Positions 28,453 through 39,408 of a stretch of DNA of 64,000 nucleotides are shown here, piece after piece. Location of the stretch: positions 930,001 to 994,000 of the forward strand of contig NZ_KI911784.1 of assembly GCF_000516515.1 (NCBI RefSeq), given 5' to 3'. The DNA is from Chloroflexus sp. Y-396-1 (lineage in GTDB: Bacteria > Chloroflexota > Chloroflexia > Chloroflexales > Chloroflexaceae). Each line of letters starts with the position of its first letter. Position 1 is the stretch's first letter. A program made the position numbers and the translations under genes. The notes beneath the pieces are model-generated. The model did no database searches, was not told the DNA's origin, and was given only the letters and a program-made list of their open reading frames with translations.

Positions 28453-30186
28453 TTGGAAAAGATTTGGTTGTCGTACTATGAACCGGGCGTGCCAAAGACG
28501 CTGACCTATCCTGACATAACGCTCAATGACATGTTGAGCAATAGCGCCAAGACCTACGCCGATCACACTGCAACAAATTTCGTTTTACGCTATCTGCTAG
28601 GCGGGCGCTTTACCGTTGGTGGCAAGCTCACCTATCGGCAGTTGAACGAAAAAGTTGACCGGATGGCAACGGCGCTCTATCAGCTTGGGGTGCGCAAGGG
28701 AGATCGGGTGGCGGTAATGTTGCCTAATTCGCCGCATTATGTCATCACCTTCTTCGCCTGTATGCGGTTGGGGGCAATTGTCGTCAATACGAACCCGACC
28801 TACACTGGGCGCGAATTGCAACATCAGTTGCACGACTCAGGAGCTGAGACGATCGTCTTGCTCAATATCTTCTGGCCGCGTTTGCGAGAAGTACGCGCCG
28901 AGACGCCGGTGAAACGGGTCATTGTGGCGCATATCTTCGATACGCTGGGCTTCCCCTCAAACCTGCTGGTGAAGAGCGCCCAAAAGAAGACCCCAGAGTG
29001 GGTTGATGTCATGCCTGAACAAGACATCTTCTTCTTCCAGCACTTGCTCGAAAAGTATGGTCCTACTCCGCCAAAGGTAAATCTGTCACCAGACGATGTG
29101 GCACTCTTCCAGTACACTGGTGGTACAACCGGTTTGCCCAAGGCTGCCATGTTAACTCATCGCAACCTGATCGCCAACACGTTGCAGATCGCGGCCTGGC
29201 TTCCACGTGGCGAGCCTGGCGCCGAGAAGATGATGGCGGCTATCCCCTTCTTCCACGTCTACGGAATGACTGTGGCAATGCTGTATAGCATCCATCTTGG
29301 CGCTGAGATTGTGATAGTGCCCAGTCCACGGCCAATCGACAACGTGATGAATGTGATCCAGCATGAGCGTTGTACACTCTTCCCTGGTGTGCCGGCAATG
29401 TATATCGGTATCATCAACCATCCGAAGGTCAGCGAGTACAACTTGCGCAGTGTGAAGGCATGTCTCAGTGGGTCGGCGCCATTACCAATGGAGGTACAGG
29501 AGAAGTTTGGTCAACTTACCGGTGGTCGGTTGGTTGAGGGTTTCGGGATGACTGAGGCCAGCCCGGTTACCCACTGTAACCCAGTGTTCGGTGAACGCCG
29601 CGCCGGAAGTATTGGGATTCCACTGCCGGATACCGAGGCAAAAGTGGTTGATCTTGATACCGGTCAGGAGATTCCGCCAGGGAGCGATGCAACCGGTGAG
29701 CTGTGCGTGCGCGGGCCGCAGGTGATGAAGGGGTATTGGCAACGCCCCGAAGAAACGGCACAAACCATCGATGCCGATGGTTGGCTGCATACCGGCGATA
29801 TTGCCCGTGTTGATAAGGATGGCTACTTCTACATCGTTGATCGCAAGAAGGATATGATCAACGTGGGCGGGCTGAAGGTGTTGCCACGCGATGTCGAGGA
29901 AGTGCTCTTTATGCACCCGAAGGTGATGGAGGCGGTTGTGGTCGGGATTCCGCATCCGCAGCGCGGAGATGATACGGTGAAGGCATTTATCGTGCCTAAG
30001 CCGGGCGAGAATCCAACCGCTGAAGAGATTAAAGAATTCTGCAAGTTGCACCTTGCGCCGTACAAAGTGCCGCGTGAGGTTGAGTTCCGTAGCGAGCTAC
30101 CGAAGACGTTGGTTGGCAAGGTGCTCCGCCGGGTGCTGGTTGAAGAAGAGAAGGCCAAGCAAAAGGCGGCAATGGCAACTGCCTGA
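28453..30186 (+). CDS. fadD: Long-chain acyl-CoA synthetase (AMP-forming)
   Basis: A 577-residue member of the adenylate-forming enzyme family that activates fatty acids to acyl-CoA with ATP. Motifs: P-loop YTGGTTGLPKAAMLTHRN near 217, FGMTEASP near 360, GELCVRGPQVMKGYW, WLHTGDIARVDKDGYFYI and the hinge DRKKDMINVGG; the C-terminal catalytic Lys region PKTLVGKVLRR is present. The start codon is TTG at 28453, supported by AGGAGG seven bases upstream. It is a single gene flanked by hairpins. Substrate chain length cannot be fixed from sequence. Confidence 0.9.
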   Translation: MEKIWLSYYEPGVPKTLTYPDITLNDMLSNSAKTYADHTATNFVLRYLLGGRFTVGGKLTYRQLNEKVDRMATALYQLGVRKGDRVAVMLPNSPHYVITFFACMRLGAIVVNTNPTYTGRELQHQLHDSGAETIVLLNIFWPRLREVRAETPVKRVIVAHIFDTLGFPSNLLVKSAQKKTPEWVDVMPEQDIFFFQHLLEKYGPTPPKVNLSPDDVALFQYTGGTTGLPKAAMLTHRNLIANTLQIAAWLPRGEPGAEKMMAAIPFFHVYGMTVAMLYSIHLGAEIVIVPSPRPIDNVMNVIQHERCTLFPGVPAMYIGIINHPKVSEYNLRSVKACLSGSAPLPMEVQEKFGQLTGGRLVEGFGMTEASPVTHCNPVFGERRAGSIGIPLPDTEAKVVDLDTGQEIPPGSDATGELCVRGPQVMKGYWQRPEETAQTIDADGWLHTGDIARVDKDGYFYIVDRKKDMINVGGLKVLPRDVEEVLFMHPKVMEAVVVGIPHPQRGDDTVKAFIVPKPGENPTAEEIKEFCKLHLAPYKVPREVEFRSELPKTLVGKVLRRVLVEEEKAKQKAAMATA

Positions 30187-30227
30187 ACAACGACGAGCAA
30201 CCAGTACGCATCACGTCTCATCATTAC

Positions 30228-30262
30228 GGCAGGGGCGAGTTTGGAACTCGCCCCTGCCTTTC
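30228..30262. terminator. Strong hairpin between convergent genes
   Basis: A perfect 14-bp stem (30228-30241 with 30245-30258, loop TGG) followed by TTTC. Its core GGGGCGAGTT..AACTCGCCCC is shared with other palindromes in the window, so this terminator is probably a copy of a repeat family. Confidence 0.7.
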
Positions 30263-30362
30263 ACTTCTAACCTCTATCTTCCCCGGTACTACGGTTGGGT
30301 AGGGAAAGAACGGGGTAAGACCCTCTTAACTCTACCTGCGCTATCGCTGTACCGGTGGTTGT

Positions 30363-32816
30363 TCAGGCTTCCCCTGCTACCAGTTGAAATGTTGCACTCA
30401 ACCGAATATCGGTAGCCGACCGTCCGACCAATACGGTGAACGCACCTGGCTCGGCGACCCAACCAGGTATAGCCGGATCGTAGTAACTCAGTGCCTCCCG
30501 ATCAATGGTAAATGTTACGGTAGTGGTCGATCCGGGTTGCAACTCGATCTTGGCAAACCCTTTTAACTCCTTGTCGGGGCGGGTCAGCCGGGCTACGTTA
30601 TCGTGGATATACAGTTGTACTACTTCCGTTCCAGTGCGCGCACCAATGTTGGTAATATCAACGCTTACAGTCAGTGTTTCATCGGTACGAATGATGTCTG
30701 TGGAAAGACGGATATTCTCATAAGCGAATTCGGTATAACTGAGACCAAACCCAAATGGGAAGAGTGGGTCTACCCCTTTGCGGTCGTAATAGCGATAGCC
30801 GACAAACAACCCTTCGCCGTAAAGCACATGCCCGTTTTCACCAGGATAATTGATGTAGGCTGGATTATCAGCAAGTCGTTTGGGGAAAGTGGTTGGTAAC
30901 CGCCCACCTGGATCGGCAAGCCCAAACAGCACATCGGCAATGGCATTGCCAGCCTCTTGCCCGCCATACCAGGCCTGTACAACTGCGGCTACCTCGCTTA
31001 GCCAGGGCATACTGAGCGGTGAGCCGGCGTTGAGAACCACGATTGTGTTCGGATTGGCAGTGGCAACGCGGTGGATCAGCTCATTCTGACGGCCAGGTAG
31101 CTCCATATCGCTGCGATCAAACCCTTCGCTTTCCCATTCTTTGGTCAGACCGGCAAACACAATTGCTACATCCGAGCGGGCTGCCAGCCTAACCGCCTCT
31201 TCAATCGGATCGTGCTCGCTCTCGGCCAACAGGCCAACCTGCCAGCCGCGCCAGTTACCAGCTTCAGGCCAACGGAACTCTACTGTAAGCCGATAACGCC
31301 GACCAGCCTCTAGGCTCACAGTATGGCGTTTATCACTACCGTCCATCAGGGCCTTGTTCCACAGATCGATCAACAGTTCACCGTTCAGCCAGAGCCGGGC
31401 CTGACCAACACAAGCCAGCCCAAGCCGGTAGCTTCCACTATGAGGCGGTATCAGATCGCAGCTCAGGCGGGTCGAGAAGGTTGGGTTTGGCAGTTCCTCA
31501 ACCTGATCGCCAAACCAGCTCGCCTCCGTGGTGCGCAGATATTCACGGTACACCGGTGTACCTTTGAGATCAGGAAGAGCGAAATATTCGAGCAGGGCGC
31601 CATACTGATCACTATCGGGAACTCGTAGCCAGGTTGTTTCGATGTTTGGAAGCCGACGAAAGATTGGACAACCCATTGCATATTCGACCACACTCTGCGT
31701 ACCAGCACGTGCCCGAATACCCTGTAACGGTGTCACGACATAATGGGGAGCTACTTCTGAACTACCGCCACCCATAATTGCCGCCCAGTGCGCATTAGCA
31801 CCGATAACGGCAATGGTTTGCGGCTGTGTGGCGTTAAGAGGCAACACACGGCGATCATTCTTCAACAGGACAATTGATTCGACGCCAGCCCGTCGGATAA
31901 GCTCCCGATGTGCCGGTCGGTCATTTGCCTGTTCAGAAGCTAGTGTTGGGTGCGTAAATCCGCCCACCCGTTCAATCGTGCGCAAGAGACGCCGTACCTT
32001 ATCGTCGAGTTCGTCTTCACTCAGAATACCACGTTCTAATGCTGACAGGACCCGCTCACGACCGAGCCAACGGGCCGGGCCGGGCATTTCCAGATCGAGA
32101 CCGTTGTTCACGGCGTGCTCGCTGTAGGTGCCGTACCAGTCAGACATAACCAGGCCGTCGAATTGCCATTCACCCTTCAAAATGTCAACCAGCAGACGAC
32201 GATTCTCACTGGCCCAGACACCGTTGATCCGATTGTAAGCCGACATAATCGTCCATGGGCGGGCACGCTGCATTGCCATCTCAAATGGACGCAGGTAGAT
32301 TTCGCGGAGTGCCCGTTCGCCGACATCTGAACTCATGCTAAACCGCTCGAATTCCGAATCGTTGCAGACAAAGTGTTTGATACACGCACCGACACCACGG
32401 CTTTGCAGACCGTTAATGTAGGCCGAAGCCATTACACCGGTCAGGTAGGGATCTTCGGAAAAGCACTCGAAATTGCGTCCGGCCAGTGGTGAACGATGAA
32501 TATTGACGGTTGGCGCCAGTAAGATATGTGCCCCTTTATCCCTGGTCTCTTCGGCGAGAGCTTCACCAATCTGACGCACCAATTCCGGATTCCATGTCGC
32601 ACCCATTGCGACCCCTACCGGAAAACATGCTGAGGTGTGAATGCCATTCCGACTTTTGCCCCGTGCACCGTTTGGGCCATCGGTAACCTTGATGGTGGGA
32701 ATCCCAAGCCGCGGAATAGCAACCGTGTGCCAGGCATCGGAACCGGCCAACAGCGCAATCTTCTCGTCAAGTGTGAGTTGAGCAAGCAATGTCTCAGTGT
32801 CAAGGTGAGTCGTCAT
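30363..32816 (-). CDS. Cytoplasmic GH3 beta-glucosidase with PA14 insert
   Basis: An 817-residue glycoside hydrolase family 3 enzyme that removes terminal glucose from beta-glucosides. It lacks a signal peptide (starts MTTHLDTETLLAQL), so it acts inside the cell. The (beta/alpha)8 domain carries KVTDGPNGARG, KHFVCNDSE and the nucleophile Asp in VMSDWYGTY. The second domain is interrupted by a PA14-like module (about 395-530), then has the GLTKEWESEGFDR segment with a likely acid/base Glu. A fibronectin-III-like domain ends it. GAGG seven bases before the ATG at 32816 supports the start over one 30 bases upstream. It is the last gene of the beta-glucan locus and would finish imported oligosaccharides. 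Confidence 0.92.
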   Translation of the reverse strand: MTTHLDTETLLAQLTLDEKIALLAGSDAWHTVAIPRLGIPTIKVTDGPNGARGKSRNGIHTSACFPVGVAMGATWNPELVRQIGEALAEETRDKGAHILLAPTVNIHRSPLAGRNFECFSEDPYLTGVMASAYINGLQSRGVGACIKHFVCNDSEFERFSMSSDVGERALREIYLRPFEMAMQRARPWTIMSAYNRINGVWASENRRLLVDILKGEWQFDGLVMSDWYGTYSEHAVNNGLDLEMPGPARWLGRERVLSALERGILSEDELDDKVRRLLRTIERVGGFTHPTLASEQANDRPAHRELIRRAGVESIVLLKNDRRVLPLNATQPQTIAVIGANAHWAAIMGGGSSEVAPHYVVTPLQGIRARAGTQSVVEYAMGCPIFRRLPNIETTWLRVPDSDQYGALLEYFALPDLKGTPVYREYLRTTEASWFGDQVEELPNPTFSTRLSCDLIPPHSGSYRLGLACVGQARLWLNGELLIDLWNKALMDGSDKRHTVSLEAGRRYRLTVEFRWPEAGNWRGWQVGLLAESEHDPIEEAVRLAARSDVAIVFAGLTKEWESEGFDRSDMELPGRQNELIHRVATANPNTIVVLNAGSPLSMPWLSEVAAVVQAWYGGQEAGNAIADVLFGLADPGGRLPTTFPKRLADNPAYINYPGENGHVLYGEGLFVGYRYYDRKGVDPLFPFGFGLSYTEFAYENIRLSTDIIRTDETLTVSVDITNIGARTGTEVVQLYIHDNVARLTRPDKELKGFAKIELQPGSTTTVTFTIDREALSYYDPAIPGWVAEPGAFTVLVGRSATDIRLSATFQLVAGEA

Positions 32817-32842
32817 AATTTTCCTCGTGCTAGGCCGGCTAA

Positions 32843-33685
32843 TCACGAACCGGCTTGATAGACCCGAATATAATCAACCTGGAGCTGCTGGGGAAAGATA
32901 GTCGTTTCGTCGGGATACCCCGGCCAGTTACCACCCACGGCCAGATTGAGAATAATGAAGAAGGGATGGTCAAATACCCATTCACCCGGCACTTGATCGC
33001 GCCGTACCGTGTGGTAGCGCTGATCGTCTACGTACCAACGAATCTCGTCTGCTTCCCATTCTACGGCGTAAATATGGAAATCAGCAGATAGATCAACTGG
33101 GCTGACAAAAGCCTTCGAGATCGCATTGCTACCAGCATAGCCAGGGCCATGCACCGTACCATACACTGTGGTAGGATTACCAATATTCTCCATAATGTCG
33201 ATCTCGCCGCATGTTGGCCAGCGGGCGGTAGCAATGTTTTCACCCAGCATCCAGAAAGCAGGCCAGATACCTTTGCCGCCAACCGGTAATTTTATCCGGG
33301 CCTCTATGCGGCCATACGTCCAGCTCTGGAGATAATGGGTTTTAATGCGGGCAGAGGTGTACTTCCATGCCAAATACTCTTCGTTGCGGGCTTCGATGAT
33401 GAGAACTCCGTTCTCGATTCGTACATTTTCTGGCCGGTCGGTGTAGTATTGCCACTCGTTATTTCCCCAACCGCCAGCCCCCTTATCGAACAACCAGTTA
33501 CGGGTGTTCAGTGTCTCGCCATCAAATTCATCACTCCAGACCAGCGTCCACGGTGATGCGGTCGGTGTCGGTTCCGCAGGCACCGAAGCGGACGGAGTAG
33601 AGGTCGAACAACCCATCAGGAGCAGAGTGATGACCCCTGAGCAGATCACCCATTGAGTTGCGATGCGTAATAATGTCTGTTGCAC
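32843..33685 (-). CDS. GH16 endo-beta-glucanase (laminarinase/lichenase-like) lipoprotein
   Basis: A 280-residue glycoside hydrolase family 16 enzyme cutting beta-1,3 or mixed beta-1,3-1,4 glucans from within. The N-terminus has a membrane-spanning signal ending in the lipobox LLMGC (Cys26), then a short Pro/Thr/Ser linker. The catalytic motif is GEIDIMENIG with nucleophile Glu161, Asp163 and acid/base Glu166, of the ExDxxE form typical of laminarinases. The start is GTG at 33685. It is tethered outside the membrane and sits between two GH3 genes in the beta-glucan locus. Confidence 0.92.
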   Translation of the reverse strand: MQQTLLRIATQWVICSGVITLLLMGCSTSTPSASVPAEPTPTASPWTLVWSDEFDGETLNTRNWLFDKGAGGWGNNEWQYYTDRPENVRIENGVLIIEARNEEYLAWKYTSARIKTHYLQSWTYGRIEARIKLPVGGKGIWPAFWMLGENIATARWPTCGEIDIMENIGNPTTVYGTVHGPGYAGSNAISKAFVSPVDLSADFHIYAVEWEADEIRWYVDDQRYHTVRRDQVPGEWVFDHPFFIILNLAVGGNWPGYPDETTIFPQQLQVDYIRVYQAGS

Positions 33686-33741
33686 AGTCTTCTACCTAGT
33701 CTGTTTCCAATCTGCCGGTTGCGCACGACTCCAGAATACCA

Positions 33742-35601
33742 TTATGGTGTTAGCCCGAAACCATAAGGAAATAGCGGCTGACTATCACTGTTCCCTACCG
33801 GTAGCTGATCGAGGCTGCGAGGCCAGGTTACAGGCAAGCGACCTTGGAACGGTTGATCGCCAAAGAGCACCTCGGCAACACCGCCCCCTTCACTACCGGG
33901 CAACCATGCCGCGACCAACGCATCCCATTTTGGCAGATCGTCGGTTACAATGAGAGGTCGTCCAGATACCAACACAACGAGTAAGCTGTTACACGTTTCT
34001 TCCATGCGTCGCAACACCCGACTCTCGGCAGGTGGTGAACTCAGGCTGGCGCTATCGCCACGCCCCTCGGCATACGGCAATTCACCAACAACAGCAATGC
34101 AGACGGCATCGGCAGCCCCTGAATCACCGGTAAAACGACCGTGAGGATTGTATTCGATCACGGTTTGTGGTGAGACGACTGCCTGAATCCCACCCAGAAT
34201 CGTTGTGCCAGGTATAATTGCGCCGGTGCGTCCCTGCCATTCTATCGTCCACCCCCCAGCCTGAATGCCGAGATCGTCAGCGGCCTGCCCACCGATGTAC
34301 AGATGACCGATATCTTTTGGGAGGGGAAGCAGATTGCCGTCGTTTTTTAGAAGTACTAGTGATTTTGCCACCGCAGTCCGTGCCAACTGACGATGTTGGG
34401 TACTCCCAATCTGATCAAACAACTCTGTATGGGCAAACGGTTGTTCAAATAGCCCCATCGTCAACTTGACCGTCAGAATTCGTCGTACCGCATCGTCGAT
34501 CCGCTCCCTGCTGACCGCACCGGATTCAACTGCTCTTGTTAGAGCGGTAATAAACCGTTGCGCATCATACGGTACCATGTTCATATCGATGCCGGCATTG
34601 ATCGCAGTGATAACAGCCTGATCGTAGTCGGCGCTAATCTGATCGATGGCAGCCCAATCAGAGACCACAAAACCGGTGAAGCCCAATTCCTGCTTGAGCA
34701 CCTCGGTGATCCAGTAGGAGCTAGCGTGCATCTTCTGCCCATTCCAGCTCGAATACGAAGCCATAATGACCTGGGCGCCAGCCGCGATGACTGCCTGGTA
34801 CGGCGGAAGATGCACTGCCCGCAAGAAGGCCTCGTCGCCAAACGTCTCCCCTTGATCGAGTTGATAATTCTCGGTCGTTGATGATCCCCATCGTGTTCCA
34901 CCGTCACCAAGATAGTGTTTTGGGGTACCAATGACACGGTTTGGGGCAACAAGGTCAGGAGCCTGTAAACCACGGAGAAAGGCACTAGCTAGACTGGCAA
35001 CGTGATCAGGACGCTCGGCATACCCTTCGAAGGTGCGCCCCCAACGCACGTCCTGGGGTACCATGACGCCCGGCGCATAATTCCAGAACACACCGGTAGC
35101 TGCCATCTCAAGCGCAGTAGCTCGCCCGATTTGTTCCATAAGGAGCGGATCATTGGCAGCACCTAGACCGATATTGTGTGGAAAGATGACAGCACCGTAA
35201 AGATTATTATGACCATGGACACCATCTGCGCCATAGATCAGCGGAATGCCGAGGCGAGTGCTGAGGGCTGCATGTTGAAATTCGTTGACCATCGCTGCCC
35301 AGGCTGCCGGTGAATTTTCATCCTGCGGGTAGCCACCACCACCACTCAGCACCCCGCCAATTGCCAAGTCACAAACCTGGTCGGGCGTTAGACTGTTCTT
35401 TTCGATCAGGGTCATCTGCCCAATCTTCTCGGCCAGTGTCATGCGCCGGAGCAAATCATCGACGCGTGCTACAATCGGTGCTGCCGGATCGCGGTAGGTC
35501 TCGATAGTCGGCGTTGGCGAGAGGGAGATCGCCAATTCTCCCCCGCATGCACTGATGATGAACGAAAGCAGGACGAGATAGATGTAACGCTGTATTCGCA
35601 T
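33742..35601 (-). CDS. Exported GH3 beta-glucosidase lipoprotein
   Basis: A 619-residue GH3 enzyme with a lipoprotein signal (SFIISAC, Cys19), so it is anchored outside the membrane. Catalytic-domain motifs: YGADGVHGHNN, TPKHYLGDGG and the nucleophile Asp in GFVVSDWAAID; the second domain follows with LVLLKNDGNLLPLP. It resembles exo-acting beta-glucosidases/glucan glucohydrolases and lacks the PA14 and FnIII modules of the cytoplasmic GH3 next to it. The ATG at 35601 is preferred to an upstream TTG overlapping the permease stop. It starts 7 bases after the permease gene and shares its operon. Confidence 0.92.
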   Translation of the reverse strand: MRIQRYIYLVLLSFIISACGGELAISLSPTPTIETYRDPAAPIVARVDDLLRRMTLAEKIGQMTLIEKNSLTPDQVCDLAIGGVLSGGGGYPQDENSPAAWAAMVNEFQHAALSTRLGIPLIYGADGVHGHNNLYGAVIFPHNIGLGAANDPLLMEQIGRATALEMAATGVFWNYAPGVMVPQDVRWGRTFEGYAERPDHVASLASAFLRGLQAPDLVAPNRVIGTPKHYLGDGGTRWGSSTTENYQLDQGETFGDEAFLRAVHLPPYQAVIAAGAQVIMASYSSWNGQKMHASSYWITEVLKQELGFTGFVVSDWAAIDQISADYDQAVITAINAGIDMNMVPYDAQRFITALTRAVESGAVSRERIDDAVRRILTVKLTMGLFEQPFAHTELFDQIGSTQHRQLARTAVAKSLVLLKNDGNLLPLPKDIGHLYIGGQAADDLGIQAGGWTIEWQGRTGAIIPGTTILGGIQAVVSPQTVIEYNPHGRFTGDSGAADAVCIAVVGELPYAEGRGDSASLSSPPAESRVLRRMEETCNSLLVVLVSGRPLIVTDDLPKWDALVAAWLPGSEGGGVAEVLFGDQPFQGRLPVTWPRSLDQLPVGNSDSQPLFPYGFGLTP

Positions 35602-35608
35602 AGTTCGC

Positions 35609-36676
35609 CTACTTCTCAAGATTACTGATCACGACCCCTTCAAGGAAAATACGCTGGGCAAAGAAGAAGACAATAATTGGGATTACTGCCGAGATCAGTG
35701 AGGCAGCCTGGATGAGATTGGTTGACTGTGAATACAGATTGTTAAACGCGGTGAGGCCAACTGTGATTGGGAACTTATCGGGATGACCAGCCAGATAAAT
35801 TAACGGTCCAAAGAAGTCATTCCAGGCCCAGAAGAAATGGAAGAGAGCAACTGCCGTGAGCGCCGGTCGTGACATTGGCAGAATGATCGAGTAGAAAATA
35901 CGCAACGGACTGGCACCATCGATCATGGCCGCTTCTTCGAGATCTCGTGGGATCGAGAGGAAGAATTGACGGAGCAAGAAGACATTCGTACCCCACGAGA
36001 AGAAGGCCGGTACAATCAGCGGTAGCCAGGTCCCTACCCATCCGATCTGGAGGAAGACGAAATAGGTAGGAATAAGAGTGACTGCACCGGGCAAGATAAC
36101 GGTTGAGAGCATAATCATAAAGAGGATTTGCTTCCCCGGAATACGAAAGCGAGCAAACCCGTAGGCAACCAGGGCTGCCGATAATACAGCGCCAAAGGTT
36201 GTGATCCCGGCATAGGTGATTGTATTGCGGAGCAGATTAGGAAAATTGATCGTATTCCAGGCCCGCTCGAAGTTGCTCCACTGAATATCAAGGATCCAGG
36301 TTCGTTCTAATTGACGCCACTGGCCCTGCCACTCAATCGGGCTGGCTGCCGGATTTTCAGGGTCGAGAAAGAGACTGCTCTGTCGCCCAGGACGGTACAG
36401 GGCTAGTTCGCGCAGCTCGCCATCGATCGGCACGAGGTATACATCGTAGCGTTTCCCCTCGTACTCAAAGGTCTTTTTAGTGGCCGGCCACCACGGTGCA
36501 CCGGTTTCAGCGATCTGATTATCAGTCTTCACCGCAGTCGTGATCCCGTACACCATCGGAATAAGGAAGAGACCAAGCACGAACAGGGTGAGTCCGGTAA
36601 GAACGATCCGGGTAATCATCGTGCGAGCACTCTTTGACAAGGTGCGCATCGGAGCGCGTTGGGCGTGTACCATCAT
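35609..36676 (-). CDS. ABC sugar permease, MalG-type
   Basis: A 355-residue inner-membrane permease of a carbohydrate ABC importer. About six helices are visible; the EAA loop reads EEAAMIDGASPLRIFYSIILPMSRP, where it docks the ATPase. A roughly 70-residue extracytoplasmic insert follows the first helix (EYEGKRYDVYLVPIDGELRE). The start at 36676 is chosen because GGAGG lies seven bases before it and it overlaps the preceding permease stop by one base (TGATG). A longer in-frame extension upstream reads through the neighbouring gene in another frame and is not real. Confidence 0.92.
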   Translation of the reverse strand: MMVHAQRAPMRTLSKSARTMITRIVLTGLTLFVLGLFLIPMVYGITTAVKTDNQIAETGAPWWPATKKTFEYEGKRYDVYLVPIDGELRELALYRPGRQSSLFLDPENPAASPIEWQGQWRQLERTWILDIQWSNFERAWNTINFPNLLRNTITYAGITTFGAVLSAALVAYGFARFRIPGKQILFMIMLSTVILPGAVTLIPTYFVFLQIGWVGTWLPLIVPAFFSWGTNVFLLRQFFLSIPRDLEEAAMIDGASPLRIFYSIILPMSRPALTAVALFHFFWAWNDFFGPLIYLAGHPDKFPITVGLTAFNNLYSQSTNLIQAASLISAVIPIIVFFFAQRIFLEGVVISNLEK

Positions 36677-37665
36677 CACCGTTCCTCCGTCGTATAAAAG
36701 ACCCAATAACGTGCAGTGCCGAAAAGCACGATGGTAATGATCATGGCAATGATCAGCATTAACCAGGCCAGTGTCGCTCCGTACCCCATGCTGAAGAAGG
36801 TGAACGATTGCTTGTAGAAATAGACCATGAAGAAGCGAGTCATGCCTTCGGGGAAGCCGGTACCGTTGTTGAGTACAAAAGGAGCAAGGAAATATTGCAA
36901 CGAGCCAATGACACCTAGCACCAATTGGTAGAAGATGACAGGAGTCAGAAGTGGAATCGTAATGAAGATCAGCCGCTGCAACCAATTGGCGCCATCAATT
37001 TCGGCGGCTTCATACAACTCTTTCGGTATCCCCTGAAGTCCGGCCAGGAAAATAATCATCGCATTCCCAACCCCCCACAGCCCGAACATGGTGTACGCAT
37101 AGTAGACCAGATTGGGGTCGGCCAGCCAGCGTAGCCCTTGGGTACCTGTAGCACGGATCCCGGTTAATCGTTCGATGAGGACGTTAATCCAACCGGTTTG
37201 TTCGTTTAGAACACCATTCCAGATCAGGACGGTCGCGACCAGTGGGATCATCGTCGGCATATAGAAGAGAGTACGGTAGATGCTGCGGCCAAGGACATTT
37301 TCAGAATTGAGCAGAATTGCCAGAAAGAGTGCAAAAAGGAGTGAGATCGGCAGTGAAATAGCGGCAAAGTGGATGGTACGGCGCAATGAAAGCCATACTT
37401 CTGCATCTTGAAACAGTGCGCGTTGCCAGTTCGCAAAACCTATGAATCGTGCCTGATCAGGCACCGCCGGGTTAAAATCGTAGAGCGAAAAGCCGAATGA
37501 TGCGATCATCGGCAGCAGATAGAAGGCCAGAAATCCGATAATCCATGGACTGATGAACATCAACCCCCAGCGCATCTCCTTCTTTTCGAGTTGGCTTAGT
37601 TTGCGACGCTTTGTTTTGCTGATACCACTGCGGAGTGCGCCACTCAGATCGGGAATGATTGCCAT
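36676..37665 (-). CDS. ABC sugar permease, MalF-type
   Basis: A 329-residue inner-membrane permease partner of the MalG-type protein. Six helices are visible, starting near WGLMFISPWIIGFLAFYLLP. The EAA loop is YEAAEIDGANWLQRLIFITIPLL. AGGAGG precedes the ATG at 37665 by about eight bases, giving a better start than the ATG 39 bases upstream. It is translationally coupled to the MalG-type gene and lies 74 bases downstream of the solute-binding protein gene. Confidence 0.92.
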   Translation of the reverse strand: MAIIPDLSGALRSGISKTKRRKLSQLEKKEMRWGLMFISPWIIGFLAFYLLPMIASFGFSLYDFNPAVPDQARFIGFANWQRALFQDAEVWLSLRRTIHFAAISLPISLLFALFLAILLNSENVLGRSIYRTLFYMPTMIPLVATVLIWNGVLNEQTGWINVLIERLTGIRATGTQGLRWLADPNLVYYAYTMFGLWGVGNAMIIFLAGLQGIPKELYEAAEIDGANWLQRLIFITIPLLTPVIFYQLVLGVIGSLQYFLAPFVLNNGTGFPEGMTRFFMVYFYKQSFTFFSMGYGATLAWLMLIIAMIITIVLFGTARYWVFYTTEER

Positions 37666-37739
37666 AATAACCCCTCCTGAACAAACCATCGGTCCTGTCA
37701 TCATTGCAGGACCGATGATGCTGCTGGTGATCGTGCTAC

Positions 37740-39224
<1,485 letters not shown>

Positions 39225-39408
39225 TTGGTTTCCTCCTGTGGAAGTTGTTACGCCGTTGTGCTTTTGATAGAGTTGAAGCTGCAAATCCGAACTGCTGCCT
39301 TAACCTGCTTGCTTTCGCCGTCGTGAAATTGGTATAAAGTAGGCAAAAGGCGAGGAAGGTGTCTTTATTCAGAAACCTGCTTAGCGTATAATGGCTCTGC
39401 ACCTCCTT

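Noticed and set aside
29482-30051. 189-residue open frame antisense to the acyl-CoA synthetase
   Set aside because: Shadow of a clear gene; composition follows codon bias of the other strand.
36677-36985. N-terminal extension of the MalG-type permease
   Set aside because: It reads through the MalF-type gene in another frame and looks unlike permease sequence; a good ribosome site marks 36676.
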